Shown one piece after another: positions 1 to 8,607 of a stretch of 29,594 nt of DNA (position 1 is the first letter of the stretch; every line of letters starts with the position of its first letter). Under the pieces are notes generated by a model that worked only from the letters and a program-made list of their open reading frames with translations, ran no database searches and had not been told where the DNA came from. This stretch comes from an uncultured Anaerotruncus sp. GTDB lineage: Bacteria; Bacillota; Clostridia; Oscillospirales; CAG-272. The position numbers and the translations under genes are program-made. The stretch covers positions 1 through 29,594 of the forward strand of contig CAJLZE010000024.1 in assembly GCA_905210995.1 (NCBI GenBank). The letters run 5' to 3'.

Positions 1-150
1 CTCATCCCTCCCACTTTGTCAATACCTTTTCTCAACTTTTTTTAGCTTTTTTTCGAGTTTTACACGATTTATTTTTTTGTTAATTACCATATATAATCAT
101 TCGAGGCATTGTTGAGGGCAAAAGTGCCCGTGGTGGTTTGAAAATTCCTA

Positions 151-186
151 TTGATTTTTTTTGCAAGGCGCGATATAATTATATCG
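151..186 (+). promoter_or_regulatory. Probable sigma-A promoter with palindrome over the -10
   Basis: TTGATT at 151-156 is followed after 17 bases by a perfect TATAAT at 174-179. The -10 lies inside a perfect 16-bp palindrome, CGATATAATTATATCG (171-186), which could be an operator for a repressor of the downstream kinase gene. The palindrome may also just reflect AT-rich composition. The rest of 1-256 has T-rich tracts and a small hairpin (116-129) but no gene that I can see. Confidence 0.55.
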
Positions 187-256
187 TATAAGGTCGGTAT
201 GCACCTTCAGCAAGCCACAAAAAGCAATAAATGTAAAAAGGTATGGTGTTAGAACG

Positions 257-1192
257 ATGAAAAAAAGAATTCTGACTGTAAGCAGCGCCAACATGGATTT
301 TGTTATGAAAGTCGCGCGCGTGCCGGAAGCGGGTCAGACTCTGCTTGACGACGGGAGTTTTCGCTTTGTCCCAGGAGGTAAGGGAGCGAACGCCGCGGTC
401 GCAATACAGCGTCTGGGCGGCGACTCGGTCTTCTGCACCCGTCTCGGCAACGACCGCAACGGCGACGAGCTGCGGCGCATATACGCACGCGAGGGCGTGG
501 ACTGCCGCTTTATAGTCACCGACCCCGAGCGCGCGACGGGCCTTGCCTCGATAATGGTAGAGCCCTCCGGCCAGAACCGGATAATAGTTTTTCCCGGCGC
601 AAATGCCGCGATATGCAGCGATGACGTTGAGAGCGCCATGCTCTGCCGCCCGGATGCGCTATTCATGCAGCTTGAGATCGCTGCCGATGCCATCATATAC
701 GCCGCGCGCTATGCGGCGGAGCGGAATATTCCTATATTTATAGATGCGGGACCTGCGCTGCCCGATTTTCCGTTTGCAAAGCTGCCGCGCCTTGAGGTCT
801 TCTCCCCCAACGAGACAGAGACCGAGGCGTACACCGGGATCGTCCCCTCATCGCCCGAAGCCTGCCTGCGTGCGGCGACCGCACTCTCGCGCATGGTGGA
901 CGCTCACTACTATGTCATAAAGCTCGGCGGACGCGGAGCCTACATATACGACGGCAAATATTATTTCTGCCTGCCCGCATTTGACGTAAAGGCAGTCGAT
1001 ACCACCGCCGCAGGCGATGCATTCACATCGGCTCTTACGCTTGAATACCTCCGCTGCGGCGACATCGAACGCGCCGGAAGATACGCCAACCTCGTCGGCG
1101 CCATGACCGTGGGACGCGCGGGCGCGCTGCCCTCGCTGCCGACGGAAGCGGAACTCAAAAAGTTTGTAAAGACATACGGAATAAAGATCTGA
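257..1192 (+). CDS. rbsK: Ribokinase-like PfkB-family sugar kinase
   Basis: This 311-aa protein is a PfkB-family kinase of ribokinase type, expected to phosphorylate ribose or a similar sugar or nucleoside with ATP in the cytoplasm. The first PfkB signature, GGKGANAAVA, is at residues 40-49. PNETE, typical of ribokinases, is at 184-188. The second signature, DTTAAGDAF, is at 248-256 with the predicted catalytic base Asp254. Length is normal for the family. The ATG at 257 has only a weak ribosome binding site: an AAAAAGG tract ends 15 bases upstream. It is the first gene of the + strand uptake region, followed after 118 bases by a sulfatase. The family is certain; ribose as substrate is inferred, and rbsK is used in that sense. 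Confidence 0.85.
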   Translation: MKKRILTVSSANMDFVMKVARVPEAGQTLLDDGSFRFVPGGKGANAAVAIQRLGGDSVFCTRLGNDRNGDELRRIYAREGVDCRFIVTDPERATGLASIMVEPSGQNRIIVFPGANAAICSDDVESAMLCRPDALFMQLEIAADAIIYAARYAAERNIPIFIDAGPALPDFPFAKLPRLEVFSPNETETEAYTGIVPSSPEACLRAATALSRMVDAHYYVIKLGGRGAYIYDGKYYFCLPAFDVKAVDTTAAGDAFTSALTLEYLRCGDIERAGRYANLVGAMTVGRAGALPSLPTEAELKKFVKTYGIKI

Positions 1193-1310
1193 GGCGGTCT
1201 GCTGCCTCTTCGGAGGGATCCGAAAACAACTTATATATTTAATGTAGACTTTCCGCTCATGCGGATGATCTTCTCACCATATCATCAAAAAAACACGGAG
1301 GACTAAGATA

Positions 1311-2756
1311 TTGAAGCACATCCTGATCCTTATGACCGACCAGCTTCGCCCCGATGCGCTCGGCGCATACGGCAATCCCTATGTCCAGACTCCCGCGCTT
1401 GATGCCATTGCGGCGGAATCGGTGATCTTTGACCGCGCCGTGACACCATCTCCGGTCTGCGTGCCCGCGCGCCTCTCGCTGCTCTCGGGGCAGTATGCCA
1501 ACCGTCACGGCAACAGCAACAACAACCCCGGGCTCTCATACAGCGGGCGCGGCTTTTACTCGATGCTGACCGAAGCGGGCTTTGACTCCTGCTGCGTCGG
1601 CAAGATGCACCACGTGTGGGACCGATACGGCTCACTCGGCTTTTCGCGCCGCGACACGCAGGAGGAGATGTCTCACCCGAAGGACGACTACACGAAATAT
1701 ATTGAAGAAAATTATCCCTACGTTTTCGACTACAACGGTCAGCGCAGCGAGATGTACTACGTACCGCAGGTATCGCAGCTCCCCGCCGAAGCGCACCCGA
1801 CGCAGTGGATAGGCGACCGCACGGTCGAGTTCATTGAAAACTGCGACCCGGAAAAGCCGGTCTTTCTCATGTCCTCGTTCATACACCCGCACCCGCCGTT
1901 CTGCCCGCCCGCGCCGTGGAACAAGCTCTACCGCTCGGACGAGTTGCCCGCTCCCTTTGTACCGGACGACACCCGCGAGCTCAAGCCGCTGCTGCACAAA
2001 ACCTTTGACGCGGACCGCCTCGGCATATCCGACCTCGACGCGTTGAAGCTTAAAAACTTCTATTACGCCTGCGTTTCGTTCGTTGACTACCAGATCTCCC
2101 GCATAACCGACGCGCTGCGCCGCCGCGGTATGTATGACGACACGGCGATCCTCTTTATATCGGATCACGGCGAATGCCTCGGCGACTATCGCAATATGGG
2201 CAAGCGCACCATGCTCTCGTCGGCGTCGGCGATCCCGTTCATGCTGCGCGTTCCCGGAATGCCCGCCGGCAGGCGCTCTGATCCGGTTTCTCTCGTCGAT
2301 GTTGCGCCTACGCTCCTCTCGCTCGCAGGCGTTCACTACGACCCCGCCGAGTTTGACGGCATCGACCTGTTCACCGGAAAGCATGATATAGTCTATTCGC
2401 AGTACAACTGCCATGAAAAGGGCGTTTACATGGCTGCGGGCGAGACCGACAAACTGATATGGCACGGCCCGCGGCGTCAGTACTACTATTTTGAGAGCTC
2501 ACCCGAGACGCACGACCTCTACCCCTCGCTTTGCGACAGCGCGCGTGTGCGTTTTCTTAAGGAGAAGCTCGACGCATACGTCGCAGCCGACACCGGCAAG
2601 CCCGACGCGCCCGTTTCCGGTGAATCCTCCGGCTGGCGCCCGCCCTTCGGCGTATCGCGTATGGACCACACCGCAAGGCGTGCGGAGGAAGCAGCGCGCA
2701 TCCCGGAGGGATACCGCATAGACCTGCGCCGCCCGAGCGACAAGGAAATATTCTGA
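1311..2756 (+). CDS. Cysteine-type sulfatase (alkaline phosphatase superfamily)
   Basis: This 481-aa sulfatase is predicted to hydrolyse a sulfate ester or sulfamate. It starts at a TTG, chosen because a GGAGGA ribosome binding site lies at 1297-1302, eight bases upstream, and the protein then opens directly with the metal-binding strand ILILMTDQ (Asp10). The sulfatase signature CVPAR is at residues 50-54, so Cys50 should be converted to formylglycine. Other expected active-site parts are GKMH (98-101), HPHPPF (192-197), SDHGE (284-288) and Lys298. There is no signal peptide, so it probably acts in the cytoplasm on an imported substrate. A formylglycine-generating radical SAM maturase (anSME) would be needed; none is encoded here. 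The substrate is unknown. Confidence 0.88.
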   Translation: MKHILILMTDQLRPDALGAYGNPYVQTPALDAIAAESVIFDRAVTPSPVCVPARLSLLSGQYANRHGNSNNNPGLSYSGRGFYSMLTEAGFDSCCVGKMHHVWDRYGSLGFSRRDTQEEMSHPKDDYTKYIEENYPYVFDYNGQRSEMYYVPQVSQLPAEAHPTQWIGDRTVEFIENCDPEKPVFLMSSFIHPHPPFCPPAPWNKLYRSDELPAPFVPDDTRELKPLLHKTFDADRLGISDLDALKLKNFYYACVSFVDYQISRITDALRRRGMYDDTAILFISDHGECLGDYRNMGKRTMLSSASAIPFMLRVPGMPAGRRSDPVSLVDVAPTLLSLAGVHYDPAEFDGIDLFTGKHDIVYSQYNCHEKGVYMAAGETDKLIWHGPRRQYYYFESSPETHDLYPSLCDSARVRFLKEKLDAYVAADTGKPDAPVSGESSGWRPPFGVSRMDHTARRAEEAARIPEGYRIDLRRPSDKEIF

Positions 2757-2763
2757 TGATCCC

Positions 2764-2823
2764 GGCGGCTGCCTCCCGAAAAACGGAAAATTTCCGTTTT
2801 TTGACGGCAGCCGCCCGATTTTT
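2764..2823 (+). terminator. Intrinsic terminator after the sulfatase gene
   Basis: A 10-bp perfect stem, GGCGGCTGCC (2764-2773) with GGCAGCCGCC (2806-2815), encloses a second inverted repeat, AAAAACGGAAA with TTTCCGTTTTT (2779-2801). A short T run follows at about 2819-2823. It lies eight bases after the sulfatase stop codon. The inner repeat with A and T flanks may allow termination in both directions. Confidence 0.7.
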
Positions 2824-2887
2824 GACCGTATAAGTCAAAATTCAAATAGTTTGGCGGATAAATATTGCCCAAATGTCGCTGCACCTA

Positions 2888-2916
2888 TTGAATTTATCAG
2901 AAAAAATTGATATAAT
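2888..2916 (+). promoter_or_regulatory. Sigma-A promoter for the RDD gene
   Basis: TTGAAT (2888-2893), 17 bases, then TATAAT (2911-2916), with TGA directly before the -10 (extended -10). It lies 58 bases upstream of the RDD protein start. It may also serve the ABC importer cassette, because no clear promoter is visible in the 100-base gap before the ATPase gene. Confidence 0.72.
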
Positions 2917-2973
2917 ATTAAATGAAGAAAAAGCCGATCCGGGCATACGGATGAGCAAAGGAATTCTGAACCG

Positions 2974-3735
2974 ATGATGTACGATCTACAAAAGGCAAGC
3001 ATTTGGAAGAGGGCATCAGCATTTTTGTTTGATGTTATCCTGCTCTCCGTGGCAGCGGTAGGCTTTGCTTTTATTATTTCGGCTGTGACCGGATATGACG
3101 GTTACACGAAAGAGCTTGACGGCATTTATGCCGCAGCCGAGGAAAAGTACGGTGTAAAACTGAATATGACCGAGGATGAGTACCGTGCTCTCGACGAAGC
3201 GGAAAGAGAAAGCTACGATGCCGCGGCAAAGGAACTGAATGAGGACAAGGAAGCGGCGAGAATATACGGCACTGTCGTAAATCTTACCGTTATTATTATC
3301 TCATTCGGTTTTTTGCTGTCATACATGCTGCTTGAATTTGCCGTTCCTCTTATCATAGGAAACGGACAGACTCTCGGCAAAAAGATATTCGGCATATGCC
3401 TTGTGCGCACCGACTGCGTGAGGATAACTCCCGTCATGCTGCTGATACGCACTCTGCTCGGTAAATACACCATAGAGACCATGGTGCCCGCGCTCATCAT
3501 CCTGATGATATTCTTCGGAATGACGGGCATCGTCGGCACCGCGGTGCTGGGGCTTCTTCTTCTGACCGAGATCATTCTCATTGCGGCGACGCCTGCACAC
3601 ACGCCTATACATGACCTGCTTGCGGGCACGGCGGCGGCGGATATGGCGAGCCAGAAGATATTCCGCGACAGAGACGAGCTGATAGACTGCCGCAAAAAAC
3701 TCGCGGCGGAGGAAGCCGCAAAAAGCGAATATTAA
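2974..3735 (+). CDS. RDD-family integral membrane protein
   Basis: This 253-aa membrane protein has the RDD-family layout. The first membrane helix (about 17-38) begins at KRASAFLFDVILL, where the family has its conserved Arg and Asp. A charged loop follows (about 45-98), then a second helix (about 100-128), the conserved NGQTLGKKIFG turn, further helices (about 168-205), and TPIHDLLAGT near the end. RDD proteins have no single defined biochemical role; some are linked to transport or ion homeostasis. The ATG at 2974 is preceded by AAAGGA at 2957-2962; the ATG at 2977 is an alternative. The Lys/Glu-rich tail is cytoplasmic by prediction. The importer ATPase gene follows 100 bases later, but a functional link is only inferred from proximity. 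Confidence 0.82.
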   Translation: MMYDLQKASIWKRASAFLFDVILLSVAAVGFAFIISAVTGYDGYTKELDGIYAAAEEKYGVKLNMTEDEYRALDEAERESYDAAAKELNEDKEAARIYGTVVNLTVIIISFGFLLSYMLLEFAVPLIIGNGQTLGKKIFGICLVRTDCVRITPVMLLIRTLLGKYTIETMVPALIILMIFFGMTGIVGTAVLGLLLLTEIILIAATPAHTPIHDLLAGTAAADMASQKIFRDRDELIDCRKKLAAEEAAKSEY

Positions 3736-3755
3736 TATCCACAAGATACAAAAAC

Positions 3756-3795
3756 GGCGTGAAAACGGAGCATTCCGAATACCATATTTCACGCC
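3756..3795. other. Stem-loop upstream of the ABC importer genes
   Basis: GGCGTGAAA (3756-3764) pairs with TTTCACGCC (3787-3795). The loop contains a second small hairpin (CGGA/TCCG, 3766-3777). On the + strand no T run follows, so it is not a forward terminator. On the - strand it is followed by GTTTTTG, which would suit termination of antisense transcripts. Its role is unknown. Confidence 0.35.
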
Positions 3796-3835
3796 CGCCT
3801 GTATGTAATGGCATAAATGAAAGGTAAGGCGGACA

Positions 3836-4936
3836 ATGAAAATCGTTTTGCAGAATGTAACGAAGATCTTCCCGAGCCGGAACAAAAAGACGAACGAACA
3901 GGTCGTTGCGGTCAATGACTTCTCGATAGAAGTGCCGGACGGCAAGCTTATAGGTCTTCTCGGCCCCTCCGGATGCGGAAAGAGCACAACTCTTTACATG
4001 ATCTCCGGGCTTCAGACCCCGACGCAGGGAAAGATATTTTTCGGCGACGACGATGTGACTAAGCTTTCTCCCGAAAACCGCGGCGTCGGACTGGTCTTTC
4101 AGAACTACGCGCTCTACCCGCATCTGACGGTGCAGCAGAACATCCTCTTCCCCCTCCAGAATCTCAAGGGAGCCGACAAGCTGACAAAAGACGAAATGCT
4201 TGCGCGCACACTTGAGGCGGCAAAGCTCGTTCAGATAGACGAGCTGCTCGACCGCAAGCCGAACGAGCTTTCCGGCGGTCAGCAGCAGCGTGTCGCCATT
4301 GCGCGCGCGCTGGTCAAAATGCCCCGCGTGCTTCTGCTCGACGAGCCGCTCTCGAACCTCGATGCGCGCCTGAGACTTCAGACACGCGAGGAGATACGCC
4401 GCATACAGCGCGAAACAAAGATAACCACCGTTTTTGTAACGCACGACCAGGAGGAGGCAATGAGCATCTCCGACATGATCGTGGTCATGAAGAAGGGTGT
4501 GGTGCAGCAGGTCGGCGAGCCGCAGAAGGTGTATGACGACCCCGTGAACCTCTTTGTCGCAAAGTTCCTCGGCACGCCTCCCATCAACGTTTTCACCGGC
4601 AGAGTCGAAGGCGAAAAGCTTATGATCGGCGACGAGGCGGTGCTTGACGTAAAGGGCGCTCCCGACGGCGAGGTTTACGCCGCCGTGCGTCCCGAGGGCT
4701 TTATACTCGACGAGAACGGCCCTCTCACCTGCAAGCTTTCGGGCGTTGAGGTCATGGGACGCGACGTCAGCATAGTATCGCGCCACAAAGCCTCGGTAAA
4801 TCCGATCATACGCGCCATAATCGGGTCGGACAACAAGGTCGATACCGCATCGGCGACGGTGAGGTTCTCCCTCAAGCCCCATAAGACCTTCATCTTCGGA
4901 AAGGACTCTGAAGAAAGGATCCGTTTCGGAGAATAA
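3836..4936 (+). CDS. ABC importer ATPase, MalK/UgpC/MsmK type
   Basis: This 366-aa ATPase energises a carbohydrate-type ABC importer on the cytoplasmic face. Walker A GPSGCGKST is at residues 43-51, the signature LSGGQQQR at 145-152, Walker B LLLDE at 166-170 and the H-loop His203 in VTHDQEEA. After about residue 235 comes the regulatory MOI/TOBE region (IGDEAVLDV, AAVRPEGF), as in MalK and UgpC. Length matches that subfamily. It is preceded by AAGGCGG and separated from the first permease by only four bases, so the two are co-transcribed. ATPases of this group can serve more than one importer, so the sugar cannot be read from this gene. Confidence 0.93.
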   Translation: MKIVLQNVTKIFPSRNKKTNEQVVAVNDFSIEVPDGKLIGLLGPSGCGKSTTLYMISGLQTPTQGKIFFGDDDVTKLSPENRGVGLVFQNYALYPHLTVQQNILFPLQNLKGADKLTKDEMLARTLEAAKLVQIDELLDRKPNELSGGQQQRVAIARALVKMPRVLLLDEPLSNLDARLRLQTREEIRRIQRETKITTVFVTHDQEEAMSISDMIVVMKKGVVQQVGEPQKVYDDPVNLFVAKFLGTPPINVFTGRVEGEKLMIGDEAVLDVKGAPDGEVYAAVRPEGFILDENGPLTCKLSGVEVMGRDVSIVSRHKASVNPIIRAIIGSDNKVDTASATVRFSLKPHKTFIFGKDSEERIRFGE

Positions 4937-4940
4937 AGTC

Positions 4941-5882
4941 ATGGAAAAGAAAAATCAGCTCAAGGCGTGGCTTTATCTGTCCCCCGCGATAGTGCTTTTG
5001 CTGGTGTTTACGGTCTGGCCGATAATAAACACCGTGAGAATGGCGTTTCTCGAAGGATACAGCGGACTTGAGGCTATCGGCGGCGGATCGTTCAGCTTCG
5101 GCGTCGGCAACTTCGTCAAGGTCGTGCAGTATCAGCGCTTTCTCTCCTGCCTTAAAAACACCATATTGCTCTGCGTATGGACAGTTCCCCTCTCCACACT
5201 GCTCGCACTGCTCATCGCCGTCGGTCTCAACTCGATAAAGCGGTTCCAGAAGATACTTCAGACCATCTTCTTTCTGCCCTATGTGACGAACTCCATCGCC
5301 ATCGGCATGGTATTTGCCGCGATGTTCAATATCGTCGGCAGCTTTTTCGGCACCGAGAATGAGATAATCATCACCGCGGGCATCATCAACAACGTGATAG
5401 AATTCTTCGGCGGCAGCCCCGTCAACTGGATAAACACCGGTTCGTCGTATGCGGCAAACATGACGGTCATGATAATATACATAGTCTGGAATGCGCTGCC
5501 CTTCAAGATCCTCGTGCTTCTCGGCGGTCTTCAAAGCATCAACCGCCAGTATTATGACGCCGCGCGCATCGACGGCACCTCGCGCCGCCGCATATTCGCA
5601 CGCATCACCGTTCCGCTGCTCTCCCCCATGCTTGCCTATGTCATTATCACGGGCTTTATCGGCGGATTCAAGGAATACACCAGCATAGTCGGTATATTCG
5701 GCGAAAAGATGGGTCCCCCCGACGATGCGGGAAGACTCAACACGATGGGGGGCTTCATTTACGACTCTCTTTCATCCAACAAGCAGGGACGCGCCAGCGC
5801 CGCGGCACTGATCCTGTTCGCAATAATTCTTGCCGTCACGCTCGTAAACCTGTGGGTGAGCAAGAAGAAAGTCCATTATTGA
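4941..5882 (+). CDS. Carbohydrate ABC importer permease 1 (MalF/UgpA type)
   Basis: This 313-aa membrane subunit forms half of the importer's transmembrane channel. About six hydrophobic segments are visible, the first at residues 9-31 (LYLSPAIVLLLVFTVWPIIN), an opening typical of UgpA-like permeases. The ATPase-docking EAA loop is near residues 203-225 (YYDAARIDGTSRRRIF, then VPLLSP). It starts at ATG 4941, four bases after the ATPase stop, and ends ten bases before the second permease, so it is tightly coupled to both. Substrate specificity is unknown; MalF/UgpA-type permeases carry sugars, polyols and glycerol-3-phosphate compounds. Confidence 0.92.
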   Translation: MEKKNQLKAWLYLSPAIVLLLVFTVWPIINTVRMAFLEGYSGLEAIGGGSFSFGVGNFVKVVQYQRFLSCLKNTILLCVWTVPLSTLLALLIAVGLNSIKRFQKILQTIFFLPYVTNSIAIGMVFAAMFNIVGSFFGTENEIIITAGIINNVIEFFGGSPVNWINTGSSYAANMTVMIIYIVWNALPFKILVLLGGLQSINRQYYDAARIDGTSRRRIFARITVPLLSPMLAYVIITGFIGGFKEYTSIVGIFGEKMGPPDDAGRLNTMGGFIYDSLSSNKQGRASAAALILFAIILAVTLVNLWVSKKKVHY

Positions 5883-5892
5883 GAGGTGCAAC

Positions 5893-6786
5893 ATGGCTGA
5901 TAAAAATACGGTTATAATGCACGAAAGAGATCTGCAGAAGACCTCGGTAAAGCAGAGGATAGGAAAGACCGCCGTTCTTGTGGGTACATACCTGTTTCTC
6001 GCCGTTGTCGCGCTGTGCGTTCTCTTCCCCTTCTACTGGATGATAAACTCATCTCTCAAATCCCTTACCGAGTACCGCGAGCCGGTGCCGACGTTTTGGC
6101 CCCGCAAGGTCATGTTCGGCAACTACGCCGAGGCATTCACCACCGCCAACCTCGGCAGGCTCTTTCTCAACACCGCATATGTCGGCATAGTTTCGACAAT
6201 TCTGTCGCTCATCATCACCGTGCTTTCGGCATTCGCCTTCGCACGCCTTGAATTCAAGGGCAAAAACCTTATGTTCTCGGCAATGCTGGCGACGATGATG
6301 ATACCCGGCGAGCTGTTTACGATAACGAACTACGAGACCGTGACCGCATTCGGCTGGCGCAACACATATACGGTGCTGATAGTTCCCTTCCTCGTCAGCA
6401 TATTCTACATCTATCTTCTGAGGCAGAACTTCCTTCAGATACCGAACGAGCTTTACCTCGCCGCGAAGGTAGACGGCACGAGCGACCTCAAATATCTGTG
6501 GAAGGTCATGATCCCGCTGTCGCTGCCGACACTGATATCGATCACCATCCTCAAGATGATGGGCGCGTGGAACTCCTACATCTGGCCGCGACTCGTCGCA
6601 AACGACGAAGCTCACCGGCTGATAACGAACGGTCTGCGCAACGCCTTCAAGGACGCGAGCGACCAGACGAACTACCCCGTCCAGATGGCGGCTGTCGCGC
6701 TCGTGTCGCTCCCACTCTTCCTTGTGTTCCTGTTCCTGCGCAAATACATCATGCAGGGCGTGAGCAGAAGCGGGATAAAGGGGTAA
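5893..6786 (+). CDS. Carbohydrate ABC importer permease 2 (MalG/UgpE type)
   Basis: This 297-aa protein is the second membrane subunit of the importer. The first hydrophobic segment (about 28-52) ends in FPFYWMINSSLKS, typical of MalG/UgpE proteins. The EAA docking loop is at about residues 186-212 (ELYLAAKVDGTSDLKYLWK, then MIPLSLP). The C-terminus QGVSRSGIKG is characteristic of this permease class. A clear ribosome binding site, GAGAGGTG, overlaps the preceding stop (5881-5888). A 380-base non-coding region rich in hairpins follows before the solute-binding protein gene. That layout could give the binding protein a different expression level from the permeases. Confidence 0.92.
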   Translation: MADKNTVIMHERDLQKTSVKQRIGKTAVLVGTYLFLAVVALCVLFPFYWMINSSLKSLTEYREPVPTFWPRKVMFGNYAEAFTTANLGRLFLNTAYVGIVSTILSLIITVLSAFAFARLEFKGKNLMFSAMLATMMIPGELFTITNYETVTAFGWRNTYTVLIVPFLVSIFYIYLLRQNFLQIPNELYLAAKVDGTSDLKYLWKVMIPLSLPTLISITILKMMGAWNSYIWPRLVANDEAHRLITNGLRNAFKDASDQTNYPVQMAAVALVSLPLFLVFLFLRKYIMQGVSRSGIKG

Positions 6787-6975
6787 CCGGCGGGGAATTT
6801 CGTATAGTACAGATTTTTAAGTTGGTTTACCCCGCCCCGCTAAGCCGCAAAGCGGCTTAGCCTGAAAAGGCGGAGAGTATAACCGGGAATTTAGTTCCGT
6901 GCAGACTTTTAAGTTGATTTACCCCGCCCCGCTAAGCCGCAAAGCGGCTTAGCCTGAAAAGGCGGAAGGCGTAAC
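6787..6975 (+). repeat. Two 92-bp tandem repeats, each with a perfect hairpin
   Basis: Two direct copies lie end to end, roughly 6787-6880 and 6881-6970, offset by 92 bases. Each has GGGGAATTT- or CGGGAATTT-type sequence, AAGTTG(G/A)TTTACCCCGCCCCG, and the identical hairpin CTAAGCCGC-AAA-GCGGCTTAG (arms 6840-6848/6852-6860 and 6932-6940/6944-6952), then CCTGAAAAGGCGG. They lie just after the permease stop codon. No T run follows, so they look like transcript-stabilising or REP-like elements, not terminators. Confidence 0.85.
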
Positions 6976-6983
6976 AGTTTCTC

Positions 6984-7045
6984 CGTAGGGGAGGGGCTTG
7001 CCCCTCCCGTGATTGAGATCTGTACTGACTCTGCCCCTCCCGTAC
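6984..7045 (+). repeat. G-rich palindromic repeat (REP-like), copy 1
   Basis: CCGTAGGGGAGGGGC opens the element. A perfect 9-bp hairpin, GGGAGGGGC-TT-GCCCCTCCC, lies at 6989-7008, and the element closes with GCCCCTCCCGTAC, giving terminal inverted repeats. It belongs to the same dispersed family as the copies near 15478, 17828, 18594, 18714 and 27110. The remaining bases up to 7166 contain only the AGGAGG ribosome binding site (7149-7154) of the next gene; I see no convincing promoter there. Confidence 0.75.
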
Positions 7046-7166
7046 AAAAGGCACTGCAATTTATCTCCGATTTACAAGCTTTAACTCATTTCACTCATCA
7101 GGTATTACGGCCGATGTCGGTCTGTATACATACAAAACATTCATTTTCAGGAGGAAAAACAGTCAA

Positions 7167-8573
7167 ATGAAAAGAATTCAGGCGTTATTGATGGCACTGC
7201 TCATGCTCGTATCGGTAGCTGCACTGTCATCATGCGGCAACAAGAAGGCAATTCCCAACTTTGACATTCCGGAAGGCGGCTATGACGGAAGCGAAGTCAC
7301 CATCACCTTCTACCACACGATGGGCTCGAACCTCTCGGATGTCCTCAATCTCTACATCGAGGAGTTCAACAAGCTCTATCCCAACATCCACATCCAGCAC
7401 GAGCAGGTCGGCTCGTATGACGATGTGAGAGACCAGATCGGTACCGAGCTTTCCACTCACTCCGAACCCAACATTGCATACTGCTACCCCGATCACGTTG
7501 CAATGTATAACCTCACAGGCGCCGTTGCCACACTTGACAACCTCATCGACAGCAAGCTGAGCGTTACCCGCGCAGACGGCTCGACCGAGATCCTCGGCCT
7601 CACCGAAGAGCAGAAAAGCGACTTCATCGAAGCCTACTACAACGAAGGCCGTCAGTTCGGCGACGGTCTGATGTACACCATGCCCTTCTCAAAATCCACC
7701 GAGGTCCTTTACTACAACAAGACCTTCTTTGACGCAAACAACCTCACTCTCCCCAAAACATGGGATGAGCTCAAGGATCTCTGCGCGAAGATCAAGCAGA
7801 TCGACCCCGATTCCATTCCTCTCGGCTATGACAGCGAGGGCAACTGGTTCATCACCATGTGCGAGCAGTACGGCTCACCCTACACCAGCGCAAAGGGCGA
7901 CAACTACCTCTTCAACAACGAAAAGAACCGCGAATTCGTCAAGGAGTTCAGAGACTGGTATCAGAACGGTTATATAACCACCCAGACTCTTCTCGGCTCC
8001 TACACCTCCAGCCTCTTCACCTCAACGAACGGAACGAGAAGCTATATGTCGATAGGCTCCTCCGCCGGTGCGACTCACCAGCGTCCCGCTGCCGACACCG
8101 AGGGCAACTATCCCTTTGAGGTCGGTATCGCCACCATCCCGCAGGTGAACGCCGACAAGCCGAAGGTCATCTCCCAGGGACCGAGCGTCTGCATCTTCAA
8201 GAAGGACAATCCCCAGGAAGTTCTCGCCTCCTGGCTCTTCATCAAGTACCTCACCACGAACGTTTCCTTCCAGGCTGAGTTCTCTATGGCATCCGGTTAC
8301 GTTCCCGTTCTGAAGTCTGTTGCAGAGAACCCCGAGTATGCGAAGTTCATCGCCAACGCCGACGGCGGCAAGTACATCTCCGCCCTCAGTGCAAAGGTCT
8401 GCCTTGAGCAGGAAAGCGCATACTACACCTCTCCCGCATTCAACGGCTCCTCCAAGGCCCGCAGCCAGGTCGGCACGCTGCTTACCAAGTGCCTCACCAT
8501 CGACAAGGACGCCGACGTTGACGCCGAGATAAAGAAGGCGTTTGAGGACGCCATAGCAGAGTGCGAATATTGA
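7167..8573 (+). CDS. Solute-binding lipoprotein of the carbohydrate ABC importer
   Basis: This 468-aa protein is an extracellular family-1 (MalE/UgpB-like) solute-binding protein that delivers ligand to the two permeases. The signal peptide with lipobox LSSC puts the lipid-modified cysteine at residue 23. The mature part opens with VTITFYHTMGS and IEEFNKLYPNIHIQHEQVGSY, the usual first strand and helix of this family. SEPNIAYCYPDH, FSKSTEVLYYNKTFF and LPKTWDELKDLC are further family landmarks. AGGAGG lies 12 bases before the ATG. Codon use looks more biased than in neighbouring genes, which suggests high expression. It is followed after 34 bases by the nuclease-like lipoprotein gene. The ligand is unknown. 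Confidence 0.92.
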   Translation: MKRIQALLMALLMLVSVAALSSCGNKKAIPNFDIPEGGYDGSEVTITFYHTMGSNLSDVLNLYIEEFNKLYPNIHIQHEQVGSYDDVRDQIGTELSTHSEPNIAYCYPDHVAMYNLTGAVATLDNLIDSKLSVTRADGSTEILGLTEEQKSDFIEAYYNEGRQFGDGLMYTMPFSKSTEVLYYNKTFFDANNLTLPKTWDELKDLCAKIKQIDPDSIPLGYDSEGNWFITMCEQYGSPYTSAKGDNYLFNNEKNREFVKEFRDWYQNGYITTQTLLGSYTSSLFTSTNGTRSYMSIGSSAGATHQRPAADTEGNYPFEVGIATIPQVNADKPKVISQGPSVCIFKKDNPQEVLASWLFIKYLTTNVSFQAEFSMASGYVPVLKSVAENPEYAKFIANADGGKYISALSAKVCLEQESAYYTSPAFNGSSKARSQVGTLLTKCLTIDKDADVDAEIKKAFEDAIAECEY

Positions 8574-8607
8574 TCCGCATCCCCTGCAAGGACAAAATGA
8601 CACAGTA

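Noticed and set aside
3736..3835. Riboswitch before the ABC importer
   Set aside because: The gap is short, with a simple stem-loop and no match to a known riboswitch core or an expression platform on the + strand.
3605..4942. A 445-codon - strand frame opposite the ABC ATPase and RDD genes
   Set aside because: It overlaps two well-supported genes, has low-complexity sequence and no family motif.
6787..6975. CRISPR-like array
   Set aside because: There are only two units, the spacing sequences are themselves repeated, and there are no unique spacers and no cas genes. These are tandem hairpin repeats.
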